Assembly (NCBI GenBank): GCA_947372155.1 | Contig: CANBSM010000016.1 | Span: 1 to 17,897 of the forward strand | Reading direction: 5' to 3' | From: Burkholderiaceae bacterium | GTDB taxonomy: Bacteria > Pseudomonadota > Gammaproteobacteria > Burkholderiales > Burkholderiaceae | DNA length: 17,897 nucleotides | Shown here: one piece after another, positions 7,290 through 14,943 of the stretch | Position numbering within the stretch: the stretch's first letter is position 1 | How the letters are laid out: each line of letters begins with the position of its first letter | Program-made: the position numbers and the translations under genes | Notes under the pieces: model-generated | Seen by the model: the letters and a program-made list of their open reading frames with translations, nothing else | What the model was told of the DNA's origin: nothing | Databases searched by the model: none

Positions 7290-8075
7290 ATGACTGCAAA
7301 TTGCATCCTTGAGCGCGTTACCGAGACCAACTCAACTAATGATGATCTTTTGGCGCGCTGGCGTGCTGGAGAGCTTATTGATCCAGTGGCTCGCATCGCT
7401 CATCGGCAAACTGCCGGCAAAGGTAGAGCGGGCCGAGTATGGCTTGCTAACCCTGAAGACTCGCTTTGCTTCTCTTTAGCATTTCCGTTTACAAGAAGCC
7501 CCGCTGAACTCAGCGGACTGAGCTTATTGGTTGGTCTGGCAGTAATAGAAGGTATTGCACAGGCCTGCAACCTGAACGAAGCAGAACTTCAAAAAGCCGG
7601 TCTTCGCCTGAAATGGCCAAATGATTTGCTGCTAAACAATGCCAAACTTGCCGGCATCCTCATTGAAGGTGGACAAGCCAAGTCGGGTGACCCTACCTGG
7701 ATGATTATTGGGGTTGGTATTAACTTGCGCAATGCAGAAGTAATTGAGGCAAACCTAGTTAATGGACTCAAAGTGGGTTCCCTTGCCCAACTGACAAAAT
7801 CACTTCCTGATACCGAGTATCTCTGGCTGAAATTAATAGCTTCACTTGAGCACAGCCTGACTGCATTTGATGCGCATGGTTTTAAACCCTCCAAGGAGCG
7901 TTGGATGAACTGGGATGCCTATCAAGATCAAGTTGTGTGTATTTCTGGCGCTGGTAAAGATCCTGTTTATGGCATCGCAAAAGGTGTGGATGAGACAGGG
8001 GCATTACTATTGCAACAAGAGAACAAAACCATCGCCATTCATGCAGGTGATGTTTCATTGCGGATTCAATCATGA
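7290..8075 (+). CDS. birA: Biotin-[acetyl-CoA-carboxylase] ligase, no HTH domain
   Basis: Biotin protein ligase: activates biotin to biotinyl-AMP and attaches it to the biotin carrier subunit of acetyl-CoA carboxylase. At 261 residues it begins directly with the catalytic domain (TNSTND at 13-18), so it lacks the N-terminal DNA-binding domain of E. coli BirA and cannot act as a classical repressor. The adenylate loop is GKGRAGRVW (43-51), a slightly degenerate GRGRRGRxW. KWPNDL (108-113) and KLAGILIE (119-126) supply the biotin/ATP-binding residues. The small C-terminal beta domain ends the protein. GGCGGA lies just before ATG 7290. It overlaps coaX by 4 bases (ATGA). Confidence 0.94.
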   Translation: MTANCILERVTETNSTNDDLLARWRAGELIDPVARIAHRQTAGKGRAGRVWLANPEDSLCFSLAFPFTRSPAELSGLSLLVGLAVIEGIAQACNLNEAELQKAGLRLKWPNDLLLNNAKLAGILIEGGQAKSGDPTWMIIGVGINLRNAEVIEANLVNGLKVGSLAQLTKSLPDTEYLWLKLIASLEHSLTAFDAHGFKPSKERWMNWDAYQDQVVCISGAGKDPVYGIAKGVDETGALLLQQENKTIAIHAGDVSLRIQS

Positions 8076-8881
8076 GCCTTTATTTATTTTTTGATGTTGG
8101 TAATACGCGCCTGAAATGGGCGGCCGTGGAGTCCACACAAAATCCGAGCGCTCAACAAAAAAAGTTGTGGGCCTACTCAGGCTCAATTAGCAGCAAGTCT
8201 TTGCAATCGGCAGAACATCGAGCTGAGTTGGCGGACTATATTTCCAAAACCTTACCGAAACCTGCAGCCATCGGATTTTCCTGCGTTGCTGGCCAGGAAG
8301 CGATTGCCAATCTCCAATCACTGTTCCCGCAATGGAATGACCTGGATTGGAAACAACTTGCTGGCGATAGTGCTTACGCAGGAATGCGCAGCCTATACCA
8401 AGATCCCAGCAAGCTCGGCGCCGACCGCTGGGCCGCACTCATTGGAGCGCGCGCCTTATCGAAAAAAAATACCTTGATTGTGAATGCCGGCACTGCCACC
8501 ACCATTGATTTGCTGGGCTCTAATGGCGTACATTACGGCGGATGGATTCTGCCTGGCCTGGGATTGATGCAAGAAAGTCTAGCAAATAATACTGCGCAGT
8601 TAGGTCTAGCTAAGCGTGGAGAACATCATGGATTTGGATCATCTACCAATGACGCGATTATTGGCGGTTGTGATGCAGCTCAAATTGGCGCAATCTTGTA
8701 CGGCATACAGCATGCAAAAGAACTAAATCTTTCCATCGAGAAGGTTTGGCTTGATGGCGGTAATGCCAAAACCCTTGCGCAAGAGATTATGCAAACGAAT
8801 TTACCTATCAAGCAAGCCGTGGAAGTAACCGAAGGATTGGTACTCCGCGGTATTTGGGCCTGGTTACTGCAAAACCCTTAA
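8072..8881 (+). CDS. coaX: Type III pantothenate kinase CoaX
   Basis: Phosphorylates pantothenate, the first step of coenzyme A synthesis. It has 269 residues with the ASKHA-fold motifs of CoaX: phosphate-1 loop FDVGNTRLKWA (7-17), LGADRWAALIGA (115-126) carrying the catalytic Asp, phosphate-2 NAGTATTIDLL (138-148), then GGWILPGLGLM (156-166). Start ATGA overlaps the birA stop, so the pair is coupled; a birA-coaX pair is common in betaproteobacteria. The stop codon overlaps the opposite-strand rfaE2 stop in a shared TTAA (8878-8881). Confidence 0.95.
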   Translation: MSLYLFFDVGNTRLKWAAVESTQNPSAQQKKLWAYSGSISSKSLQSAEHRAELADYISKTLPKPAAIGFSCVAGQEAIANLQSLFPQWNDLDWKQLAGDSAYAGMRSLYQDPSKLGADRWAALIGARALSKKNTLIVNAGTATTIDLLGSNGVHYGGWILPGLGLMQESLANNTAQLGLAKRGEHHGFGSSTNDAIIGGCDAAQIGAILYGIQHAKELNLSIEKVWLDGGNAKTLAQEIMQTNLPIKQAVEVTEGLVLRGIWAWLLQNP

Positions 8882-9366
8882 GAGCGGATCTTACCCAACA
8901 GGCTTGTAGTTGAACGCTCATATAAGAAAGGTATCGCAACTGCTTTACCACCCCAACTTTTTACCAGATGGGTTTCTGCCAAAGTATCGATATCGTAATC
9001 ACCGCCCTTGACGTAAATATCAGGACGGATTTTTTCAATTAAGTTGACCGGTGTTTGTTCGGTAAACAACACAGTCATATCTACACTTTCTAATGCAGCC
9101 AACAAAGCCTGGCGATCAGCTTCTGAATTAATAGGTCTGTCATCGCCTTTCCCCAACATCTTCACTGAGGCATCAGAATTTACGCCCACCACCAAGCTAG
9201 CCCCCAAGGCACGGGCCTGAGCCAAATAACTGGCATGGCCACGGTGCAAGATATCGAAGACTCCATTAGTAAACACCAATGGTCTAGGAAGCTTTTCGAG
9301 GCGCGCAGCAAGCTGTTCCGATGAGCAGACTTTTGCTTCAAAAGAGGGGGGTTGTAAATGACTCAT
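8878..9366 (-). CDS. rfaE2: D-glycero-beta-D-manno-heptose 1-phosphate adenylyltransferase
   Basis: Cytidylyltransferase-fold enzyme that makes ADP-heptose for the lipopolysaccharide inner core, equal to the C-terminal half of E. coli HldE. It has 162 residues, the normal size for the stand-alone form found in betaproteobacteria, where the kinase is a separate gene (not in this window). The nucleotide motif TNGVFDILHRGH (33-44, with HxGH at 41-44), VGVNSDASV, PDIYVKGGDY and YERSTTSLL are all intact. It converges with coaX and diverges from the exported peroxidase across a 93-base gap. Confidence 0.95.
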   Translation of the reverse strand: MSHLQPPSFEAKVCSSEQLAARLEKLPRPLVFTNGVFDILHRGHASYLAQARALGASLVVGVNSDASVKMLGKGDDRPINSEADRQALLAALESVDMTVLFTEQTPVNLIEKIRPDIYVKGGDYDIDTLAETHLVKSWGGKAVAIPFLYERSTTSLLGKIRS

Positions 9367-9391
9367 AACCCAATATTAATGGCAATCTTAC

Positions 9392-9432
9392 GAGGCCAGC
9401 GATATTACCCAGAATGTCTTAGACTTGGCCTC
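9392..9432. repeat. 7-base inverted repeat upstream of the lipid cassette
   Basis: GAGGCCA (9392-9398) and TGGCCTC (9426-9432) are exact inverse copies 27 bases apart, within the 93 bases between divergent rfaE2 and the glutathione peroxidase. The right arm ends 27 bases before the peroxidase start. It could be an operator or a loose hairpin. The gap has no convincing -35/-10 pair and no ECF-type promoter that I can recognise. Confidence 0.25.
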
Positions 9433-9459
9433 TAACTCGTAAAATAAAAAAGGTGCAAT

Positions 9460-10029
9460 ATGCCCCGTTTCGCAACGAACTGCCTATTTGGGCTATTTGC
9501 TTTCTTATCTGGAATTCAGCTTGCGAATGCTGCGCCCACTTGCAGCCCCCTGCTATCCCATACCTTTCCCCGCCTACAGGATGAAGCACCACAAAGCCTA
9601 TGCCAATATCAAGGCAAAGTCGTCATGGTAGTCAATACAGCTAGCTTTTGCGGCTTTACAAGCCAATATGAGGGCCTTGAGAAGATTTATGCCAAATACA
9701 AAGATCAAGGCTTTGTGATCCTGGGCTTTCCTTCCAACGATTTCGGGCAACAGGAACCAGGCAGCAATAAAGAAATTGCCGATTTCTGCAAGAACACCTA
9801 TGACGTGAAATTTCCGATGTTTGCCAAGAGCACAGTTTCCGGGAATAACCCGAACCCCTTATTTAAGATGCTGATTGCCAAAACTGGTACAACGCCAAAA
9901 TGGAATTTTTATAAATATTTAATCGATCGAAATGGCAATGTGGTTGACTCGTTTGGCAGTATCACCAAACCGACTAGTAACAGCATTACAAATGAAATTG
10001 AAAAGCTTTTAGGAGAAAAAGCTCAGTGA
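9460..10029 (+). CDS. Exported glutathione peroxidase-family thiol peroxidase
   Basis: Cys-type member of the glutathione peroxidase family (189 residues), expected to reduce hydrogen, organic or lipid hydroperoxides. Residues 1-24 form a signal peptide (hydrophobic LFGLFAFLSGIQ, then ANA before Ala-Pro), which predicts a periplasmic enzyme, whereas E. coli BtuE lacks one. Peroxidatic C64 is in NTASFCGFTSQY. FPSNDFGQQEPG (90-101) supplies the Gln, with Ser where FPCNQF has Cys, and the Trp is in PKWNFYKYLID. C110 in DFCKN is at the usual resolving-Cys position of thioredoxin-dependent members. AAGGTG precedes the ATG. Its stop overlaps the next start by 4 bases (GTGA), linking it to the lipid genes and suggesting a lipid-peroxide role. 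Confidence 0.92.
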   Translation: MPRFATNCLFGLFAFLSGIQLANAAPTCSPLLSHTFPRLQDEAPQSLCQYQGKVVMVVNTASFCGFTSQYEGLEKIYAKYKDQGFVILGFPSNDFGQQEPGSNKEIADFCKNTYDVKFPMFAKSTVSGNNPNPLFKMLIAKTGTTPKWNFYKYLIDRNGNVVDSFGSITKPTSNSITNEIEKLLGEKAQ

Positions 10030-11402
10030 GTAAAAAAAGAATTGCCATTATTGGCGCAGGTATCTCTGGATTAGGCTGCGCCTATGCTTTAAGACAGCAC
10101 CCTGAATTTGAAATTACTTTATTTGAGGCCGGCGATCACATTGGCGGTCACAGCAATACAGTCGATCTCACTTGCAAAATTGGTGATAAAGAAATCACGC
10201 ACGGCGTAGATACTGGCTTTCTGGTATTTAACCGCAAGACTTATCCACGTCTCGTACGTCTATTCGAAGAAATTCAAGCGCCGATAGCTCCATCAGAGAT
10301 GTCCTTTTCTGTATCGATTGATGCATCTGCCAAATCTGGAGCAAGCAAAAAGATTGAATGGGCTGGTAATGACATTAATTCTTTTTTTGGGCAAAGATCC
10401 AATCTCCTGTCTCCATCATTTTGGAGAATGGCCTATGACATCTTGCGCTTTAATCGCTTAGCGACTCAATTAGCGCACGATCAAATTGAAGCCGGTCATC
10501 AATACAAAGAGCCTGATGAAAAAATTGCGGATTTTTTAAAGCGTCATCGCTTTAGTCAAAGTTTTAAAGAGAATTACTTTCTACCCATGATTGGCGCTAT
10601 CTGGTCTTGTTCAGTGGAGCAGATGCTAGAGTTCCCCATTCAAACCATGGTGCGCTTTTGCCACAACCATGGCCTTTTGCAAATTCAAAATCGCCCACAA
10701 TGGCTGACCATCAAGGGTGGTTCACGAGAGTATGTAAGCAGGCTCGTAGCAGCAATAGAAAAGCATGGGGTAGTCATTAAACGTGAATGTGTTCTGCGAG
10801 TAAATACGGGTCAGAATGGCGGGCAAGTTGAGGTTCTCAGTCAAGCTGGCTCAGCCCATTTCGATGAAGTGATCATGGCTTGTCATAGCGACCAAACATT
10901 AGACTTAGTTCATGGCATTGACCAACAATCAAGAAATATCCTAGCATCAGTTCCATACCAAAAGAATCGAGCAATTTTGCATACTGATATTCGTTTCTTG
11001 CCAGATGCAAAACGTTGCTGGGCTGCCTGGAATTACACCGCTAAATCTGGCGCAAAACCCAATACAAAACAACATGTCAGCGTTAACTACTTAATTAATC
11101 GCCTCCAACCTCTGCCAGCTCAACTTCAAGATACGCAAATTATTGTGAGCTTAAATCCCTCGGAAGAGCCAGATCCAAAACTTGTACATCAAGAGATTCA
11201 CTATTCACATCCTGTCTTTGATATGAGCGCGATACAAGCCCAGAAGGAGCTACCTTTAATCCAGGGAACATCATCGATTTGGTACTGCGGTGCCTGGACG
11301 GGATTTGGATTTCATGAGGATGGTTTGCGCTCCGGCGAATTGGTTGCAGAAGCTTTAATTGAAAGCATTCGTCAACCCATCAAAACTAAACAAGACGTGT
11401 AG
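10026..11402 (+). CDS. FAD/NAD(P)-binding oxidoreductase of the amine-oxidase fold (COG2907)
   Basis: Flavoprotein of 458 residues in the group annotated as predicted NAD/FAD-binding protein (COG2907), related to amine oxidases and phytoene desaturases. The N-terminal Rossmann motif is IAIIGAGISGLG (6-17) followed by LFEAGDHIGGHSNTVD, typical of the FAD-binding start. HGVDTGFLVFNRKTYP is a family motif, and the C-terminal FAD segment is WYCGAWTGFGFHEDGLRSGE. The start is GTG 10026-10028, overlapping the peroxidase stop. In other proteobacteria this family is regularly next to DUF1365 and a Cfa-like methyltransferase, and related genes in alphaproteobacteria take part in modified or furan fatty acid synthesis. 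Desaturation or oxidation of a phospholipid acyl chain is the best inference. Confidence 0.88.
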   Translation: MSKKRIAIIGAGISGLGCAYALRQHPEFEITLFEAGDHIGGHSNTVDLTCKIGDKEITHGVDTGFLVFNRKTYPRLVRLFEEIQAPIAPSEMSFSVSIDASAKSGASKKIEWAGNDINSFFGQRSNLLSPSFWRMAYDILRFNRLATQLAHDQIEAGHQYKEPDEKIADFLKRHRFSQSFKENYFLPMIGAIWSCSVEQMLEFPIQTMVRFCHNHGLLQIQNRPQWLTIKGGSREYVSRLVAAIEKHGVVIKRECVLRVNTGQNGGQVEVLSQAGSAHFDEVIMACHSDQTLDLVHGIDQQSRNILASVPYQKNRAILHTDIRFLPDAKRCWAAWNYTAKSGAKPNTKQHVSVNYLINRLQPLPAQLQDTQIIVSLNPSEEPDPKLVHQEIHYSHPVFDMSAIQAQKELPLIQGTSSIWYCGAWTGFGFHEDGLRSGELVAEALIESIRQPIKTKQDV

Positions 11403-11405
11403 TTG

Positions 11406-12191
11406 ATGTCAGATGCCAAGATTAACTTTGGAGTAGTAAAACACCAGCGCTTGCGACCTGCAAAGAATGCTTTTGGCTACGGCGTATTTACTGTTTCCAT
11501 CCCCATGCGTGCTCGAAGCACTAACCCAAATTTGCTAAGTCAGAACGGCTTAAGCGATAACCGCTGGGGTCTTTGTGCATTTTTTGATAAAGATCATGGT
11601 CTAGGGGAATCGAATAGCCTTACGTGGATTGAAAAGATCCTGGCAGACAATCATGTACAGCATGTCGATGGGGAAATTTGGCTTCAGACTTTTCCAAGGG
11701 TGTTGGGATACGTCTTCAATCCAGTGAGCTTTTGGATCTGCACGCGCGCTAGCGGCAAAGTACAAGCGGTGTTAGCTGAGGTTAACAATACCTTTGGCGA
11801 GCGTCATTGCTATTTACTGCACAAAGATTCAGGTGAAGAGTTGCGCTCGGGTGAAACGCTGAGCAGTAAGAAGGTCTTTCATGTTTCGCCATTTTGCGCG
11901 GTACGTGGCGATTACCATTTCCGCTTCTTGTTTCCGCAAGATAGTACTAGCGGCAAAAATAATGTTTGTCGCATTGAGCTACATGAGGACGGGCAGCCCC
12001 TTATTAATACCAGCATTAGTGGCACCAGCCGCCAACTTAGTCGGACCAATGTCATTCTGGCGCTACTACGCTATCCTTTAATGAGCTTAGGTGTCATTTT
12101 CCGAATACATTGGCAAGCATTGAAATTGTGGGTAAAAGGTGTACCCTTTCACTCAAAGCCTAAACCACCAGAACTCGAAGTTAGCAGATGA
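11406..12191 (+). CDS. DUF1365 family protein
   Basis: Protein of 261 residues in the DUF1365 (COG3496) family, whose biochemistry I do not know. Family segments seen are FGYGVF near the start, FPRVLGYVFNPVSFW, LAEVNNTFGERHCYLL and KVFHVSPFCAVRGDYHFRF. A hydrophobic stretch near the C-terminus (ALLRYPLMSLGVIF) could bind the membrane. An in-frame TTG lies one codon earlier at 11403, but ATG 11406 is preferred. It starts 3 bases after the FAD oxidoreductase stop and overlaps the methyltransferase gene by 4 bases. It regularly travels with COG2907 and Cfa-like genes, so it probably acts on the same modified acyl chain. Confidence 0.88.
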   Translation: MSDAKINFGVVKHQRLRPAKNAFGYGVFTVSIPMRARSTNPNLLSQNGLSDNRWGLCAFFDKDHGLGESNSLTWIEKILADNHVQHVDGEIWLQTFPRVLGYVFNPVSFWICTRASGKVQAVLAEVNNTFGERHCYLLHKDSGEELRSGETLSSKKVFHVSPFCAVRGDYHFRFLFPQDSTSGKNNVCRIELHEDGQPLINTSISGTSRQLSRTNVILALLRYPLMSLGVIFRIHWQALKLWVKGVPFHSKPKPPELEVSR

Positions 12192-13483
12192 ATCGCCCAG
12201 GACAATCCCTTCTCTCCAGACTCAATTTTTCTCGCCCACAAGAGCGGGCTAAGGCTTCGCCACAACAGCAAATTCAGGCTAAGGCACTCCTAAGGCTCCT
12301 GACGAAACTGAGCAGCGGCTACTTAAGGCTAACACTTCCTAATGGAGAGAAGCGCGAGTTTGGCGTTCAAAGTGATCAATTACATGCAGACATCCAGATC
12401 CTAGAATGGTCAGTATTTAAAGAGATCATGTCTCACGGAGATATTGGTTTTGCCGAGAGTTATATTCAAGGAAAATGGAATACTCCAGACCTAAAAGCAC
12501 TACTTGAGTTGGCAATCCGCAATCGAACCATCCTAGAAAAAGCAATCTATGGCAATTGGTACGGATCGATCTTTTATCGCCTAAAACATTGGTTACGCGA
12601 TAACAGCAAAGCTGGCAGTCGCAAGAATATCCATGCGCATTACGACCTAGGCAATGCCTTTTACACTCTGTGGCTTGATCCTACGATGAGCTACTCGAGT
12701 GCTTGGTTTTCCCAAGGTGATAGGCAAGTCTTGGCCGATGCACAGCGCGCAAAAATTGGGCGCATTCTAGATTCTTTGAAGACTGCACCAGGAAATCACA
12801 TTCTGGAAATTGGCTGCGGCTGGGGTGGAGTGATGGAAGAATCCCTGCGCAGTAATAGAGCAATTACCGGCCTCACCCTCTCTACAGAACAAAAAGCATT
12901 TGCAGAAAAACGCTTGCTAGAAGTACAAAATCAAATGGCCCATCCTCCTACGTTTGAAGTGCGTCTTCAAGACTATCGAGACTGCCAGGAAAAATTTGAT
13001 GGCATTGCTTCAGTCGAAATGTTTGAGGCGGTTGGTGAAAAACATTGGCCAGAGTATTTTGAAACCATTGCTAACTGCCTAAAAGCAGGCGGCAAAGCTT
13101 GCATCCAAACAATTGTGATTGCAGAAGATCTTTTTGATCGCTACAGACGGAATACTGACTTTATTCAGCAGTACGTCTTTCCTGGTGGGATGCTGCCTTC
13201 TCGAGCAAGCTTCAAAGCAAGTGCTGCTAAGGCCGGACTACAGATTGATGATGAATTCGCGTTCGGAGCGGACTATGCAAAAACCCTTTGTCTGTGGCGC
13301 GATAGCTTTAATCAGAAGCTTCAAGAAGTCCGCCTGTTAGGCTTTGATGAGACCTTCATACGTCTCTGGAACTTCTACCTTATGTACTGCGCAGCCGGTT
13401 TTACCGAGCGTAATATCGATGTAGTGCAATTCACATTGAGCCATCAACCATCACCAGCATCTTCTGATGCATTAAGCATATGA
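12188..13483 (+). CDS. Cyclopropane-fatty-acyl-phospholipid synthase family methyltransferase
   Basis: SAM-dependent methyltransferase (431 residues) acting on unsaturated phospholipid acyl chains at the inner membrane. It has an N-terminal helical lipid-contact domain (about 25-140), HYDLGNAFYTLWLDP (151-165), SAM motif I LEIGCGWGG (206-214), SVEMFEAVG (275-283), DFIQQYVFPGGMLPS (324-338), FGADYAKTL (359-367) and YCAAGF (400-405). By my alignment with E. coli Cfa, bicarbonate-pocket E239, I268 and Y317 match E280, I309 and Y363. C139 becomes S171 (YSSAWF for YSCGYW) and H266 becomes Q307 (QTI for HTI). It may therefore be a Cfa-like methylase without cyclopropane closure, so I give no cfa symbol. 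ATGA overlaps join it to both neighbours. Confidence 0.9.
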   Translation: MNRPGQSLLSRLNFSRPQERAKASPQQQIQAKALLRLLTKLSSGYLRLTLPNGEKREFGVQSDQLHADIQILEWSVFKEIMSHGDIGFAESYIQGKWNTPDLKALLELAIRNRTILEKAIYGNWYGSIFYRLKHWLRDNSKAGSRKNIHAHYDLGNAFYTLWLDPTMSYSSAWFSQGDRQVLADAQRAKIGRILDSLKTAPGNHILEIGCGWGGVMEESLRSNRAITGLTLSTEQKAFAEKRLLEVQNQMAHPPTFEVRLQDYRDCQEKFDGIASVEMFEAVGEKHWPEYFETIANCLKAGGKACIQTIVIAEDLFDRYRRNTDFIQQYVFPGGMLPSRASFKASAAKAGLQIDDEFAFGADYAKTLCLWRDSFNQKLQEVRLLGFDETFIRLWNFYLMYCAAGFTERNIDVVQFTLSHQPSPASSDALSI

Positions 13484-14256
13484 AACAAAGTGGAATAGAT
13501 CACTTCTCCGGCAAAAAAGTCTGGGTCATTGGCGCATCAAGTGGCATTGGCGAAGCTTGTGCAAAGGCCCTGCTTCTCAAAGGCGCCAAAGTGGCACTTT
13601 CTAGCAGAAGAGCTGAACGATTACATCAAATTGCCAGCATTGCAGAGGTTAATCAAACCCTTGTTATTCCACTAGATGTCACAGACAATGCCCAACTGCA
13701 AGATGGCTATAAAACCATTGTTAGTGCCTGGGGTGGAATTGATCTCCTGCTTTTTGTATCTGGGATGTATGTCCCGCTGCGCGCAGACAATTTTGATTTC
13801 AAGATTGCAGAAAAAACGATTGATGCAAACCTTTTAGGGCCAATGAGAGCAGTGGCATTAGTAATACCAGAAATGCTGAAGGCCCATTCAGGACATATCG
13901 CTATCGTCGGAAGTGTTGCGGGGTACAGCGGTCTACCAAAGGCTTTAGCCTATGGTCCGAGTAAGGCTGCAATTATCAATTTTTGTGAGAATTTATATTA
14001 CGACTTGCTGCCAACCGGAGTTAGCGTGCATATGATTTCCCCAGGATTTGTAGCTACTGAAGCAACCGCACAAAATGACTTTGAAATGCCAGCCCTCATT
14101 AGCGCAGAAGAGGCAGCTCGCGAGATATTGACCGGTATTGAGAAGGGGGAGTTTGATATTCACTTCCCTAAACGATTCTCAAGATTCTTAAAGCTCCTGA
14201 GAATCTTGCCATACCCGCTCTACTTTTGGATTGTGCGCCGCTTCGTCAAAATTTAA
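13480..14256 (+). CDS. Short-chain dehydrogenase/reductase
   Basis: Classical-type SDR of 258 residues. Nucleotide site GASSGIG at 18-24, with S41-S42-R43-R44 after the second strand favouring NADP(H). Catalytic S145 (VGSVAG), Y158 and K162 (AYGPSKAA) are intact. The usual NNAG after strand four is replaced by FVSG (92-95). The C-terminal 25 or so residues (LRILPYPLYFWIVRRFVKI) are hydrophobic and basic, as for attachment to the membrane face. It overlaps the methyltransferase gene by 4 bases and ends the cassette, so a keto or hydroxy step on a lipid is the natural inference; the substrate is unknown. Confidence 0.9.
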   Translation: MKQSGIDHFSGKKVWVIGASSGIGEACAKALLLKGAKVALSSRRAERLHQIASIAEVNQTLVIPLDVTDNAQLQDGYKTIVSAWGGIDLLLFVSGMYVPLRADNFDFKIAEKTIDANLLGPMRAVALVIPEMLKAHSGHIAIVGSVAGYSGLPKALAYGPSKAAIINFCENLYYDLLPTGVSVHMISPGFVATEATAQNDFEMPALISAEEAAREILTGIEKGEFDIHFPKRFSRFLKLLRILPYPLYFWIVRRFVKI

Positions 14257-14274
14257 GCAGCGCTAAAGTATTAC

Positions 14275-14302
14275 GTAGCATCACTTCTTTCGAAGTTACT
14301 AC
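14275..14302. terminator. Possible bidirectional hairpin between convergent SDR and dsbA genes
   Basis: A two-part stem can form: GTAG (14275-14278) with CTAC (14299-14302), and ACTTC (14283-14287) with GAAGT (14292-14296) around a TTTC loop, separated by a small internal loop. It covers the 42-base convergent gap and touches the dsbA stop. No clean T-run follows on either strand, so function is uncertain. Confidence 0.3.
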
Positions 14303-14943
14303 TTGTACTTGTCTTTACGAATTTTCTCTTCGAGGTAATCCATTACTGCGATTGCCTTAGCTTTCGATCCAGCGATTGACGGTGAAGTAACGTACCTACC
14401 TTGCATCACAATCGTTGGCACTCCATCAATACGATAGGCTTCTGTTAATTGCTTGGCAGCACGCGCCTTGGACACTACCGCAAAAGATCGATAGGTCGCC
14501 AAGAAAGTATTGCGATCAACGCCTTGGGATGCAACCCAATCTGCAATCTCCGTCTCAGTCATGAGGCGCTTATTTTCCTTGTGCATCGCGTACATTACTT
14601 TTTCATTTAAAGCATCTGCCTTACCCATAGATTCGAGTGCGTAATACATCTGACTATGGGGTAAGAAATCATCACGAAAAGCAACAGGGACTCTTTTGAA
14701 GACAACGTCCTTAGGCTGACGTTTTACCCAGCTACTTAGCTCAGGCTCGAAGTCGTAACAATGAGGACAGCCATACCAAAAGAATTCGATAACCTCTACT
14801 TTTCCCTTGGTTTCGACAGGCTGGGCTACAGGCAAAATGCGGTAGTCAAAACCTTCTTCGATTTTTTGAGCTTGGGCACTAGCAAATCCACTTAAAGAAA
14901 GCAGTGCTAATACAGTAATAAATCTTTTGCTGAATGAAATCAT
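14299..14943 (-). CDS. dsbA: Thiol:disulfide interchange protein DsbA
   Basis: Periplasmic dithiol oxidase that forms disulfides in exported proteins. It has 214 residues: a signal peptide (about 1-23, basic start, Leu/Ser-rich core, ASA site), the thioredoxin-fold active site C59-P-H-C62 in FFWYGCPHCYDFEP, an inserted helical domain, and the cis-Pro loop GVPTIV with P176. The CPHC dipeptide is that of strongly oxidising DsbA. It overlaps the SPOR gene stop by 4 bases (ATGA), so argS, the SPOR gene and dsbA appear to form one unit. The exported peroxidase and Cys-containing envelope proteins in this window are possible clients, by inference. Confidence 0.94.
   Translation of the reverse strand: MISFSKRFITVLALLSLSGFASAQAQKIEEGFDYRILPVAQPVETKGKVEVIEFFWYGCPHCYDFEPELSSWVKRQPKDVVFKRVPVAFRDDFLPHSQMYYALESMGKADALNEKVMYAMHKENKRLMTETEIADWVASQGVDRNTFLATYRSFAVVSKARAAKQLTEAYRIDGVPTIVMQGRYVTSPSIAGSKAKAIAVMDYLEEKIRKDKYK

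Noticed and set aside
7282..7293. Three-codon frame ATG GCG GAA TGA overlapping the birA start
   Set aside because: Possible translational coupling, but no ribosome site precedes it and such a short frame is easily chance; the same bases serve as the birA ribosome site.
7589..7894. 101-codon minus-strand frame
   Set aside because: Antisense to birA within its conserved catalytic domain.
13119..13340. 73-codon plus-strand frame
   Set aside because: Out-of-frame shadow inside the methyltransferase gene, which is conserved across this stretch.
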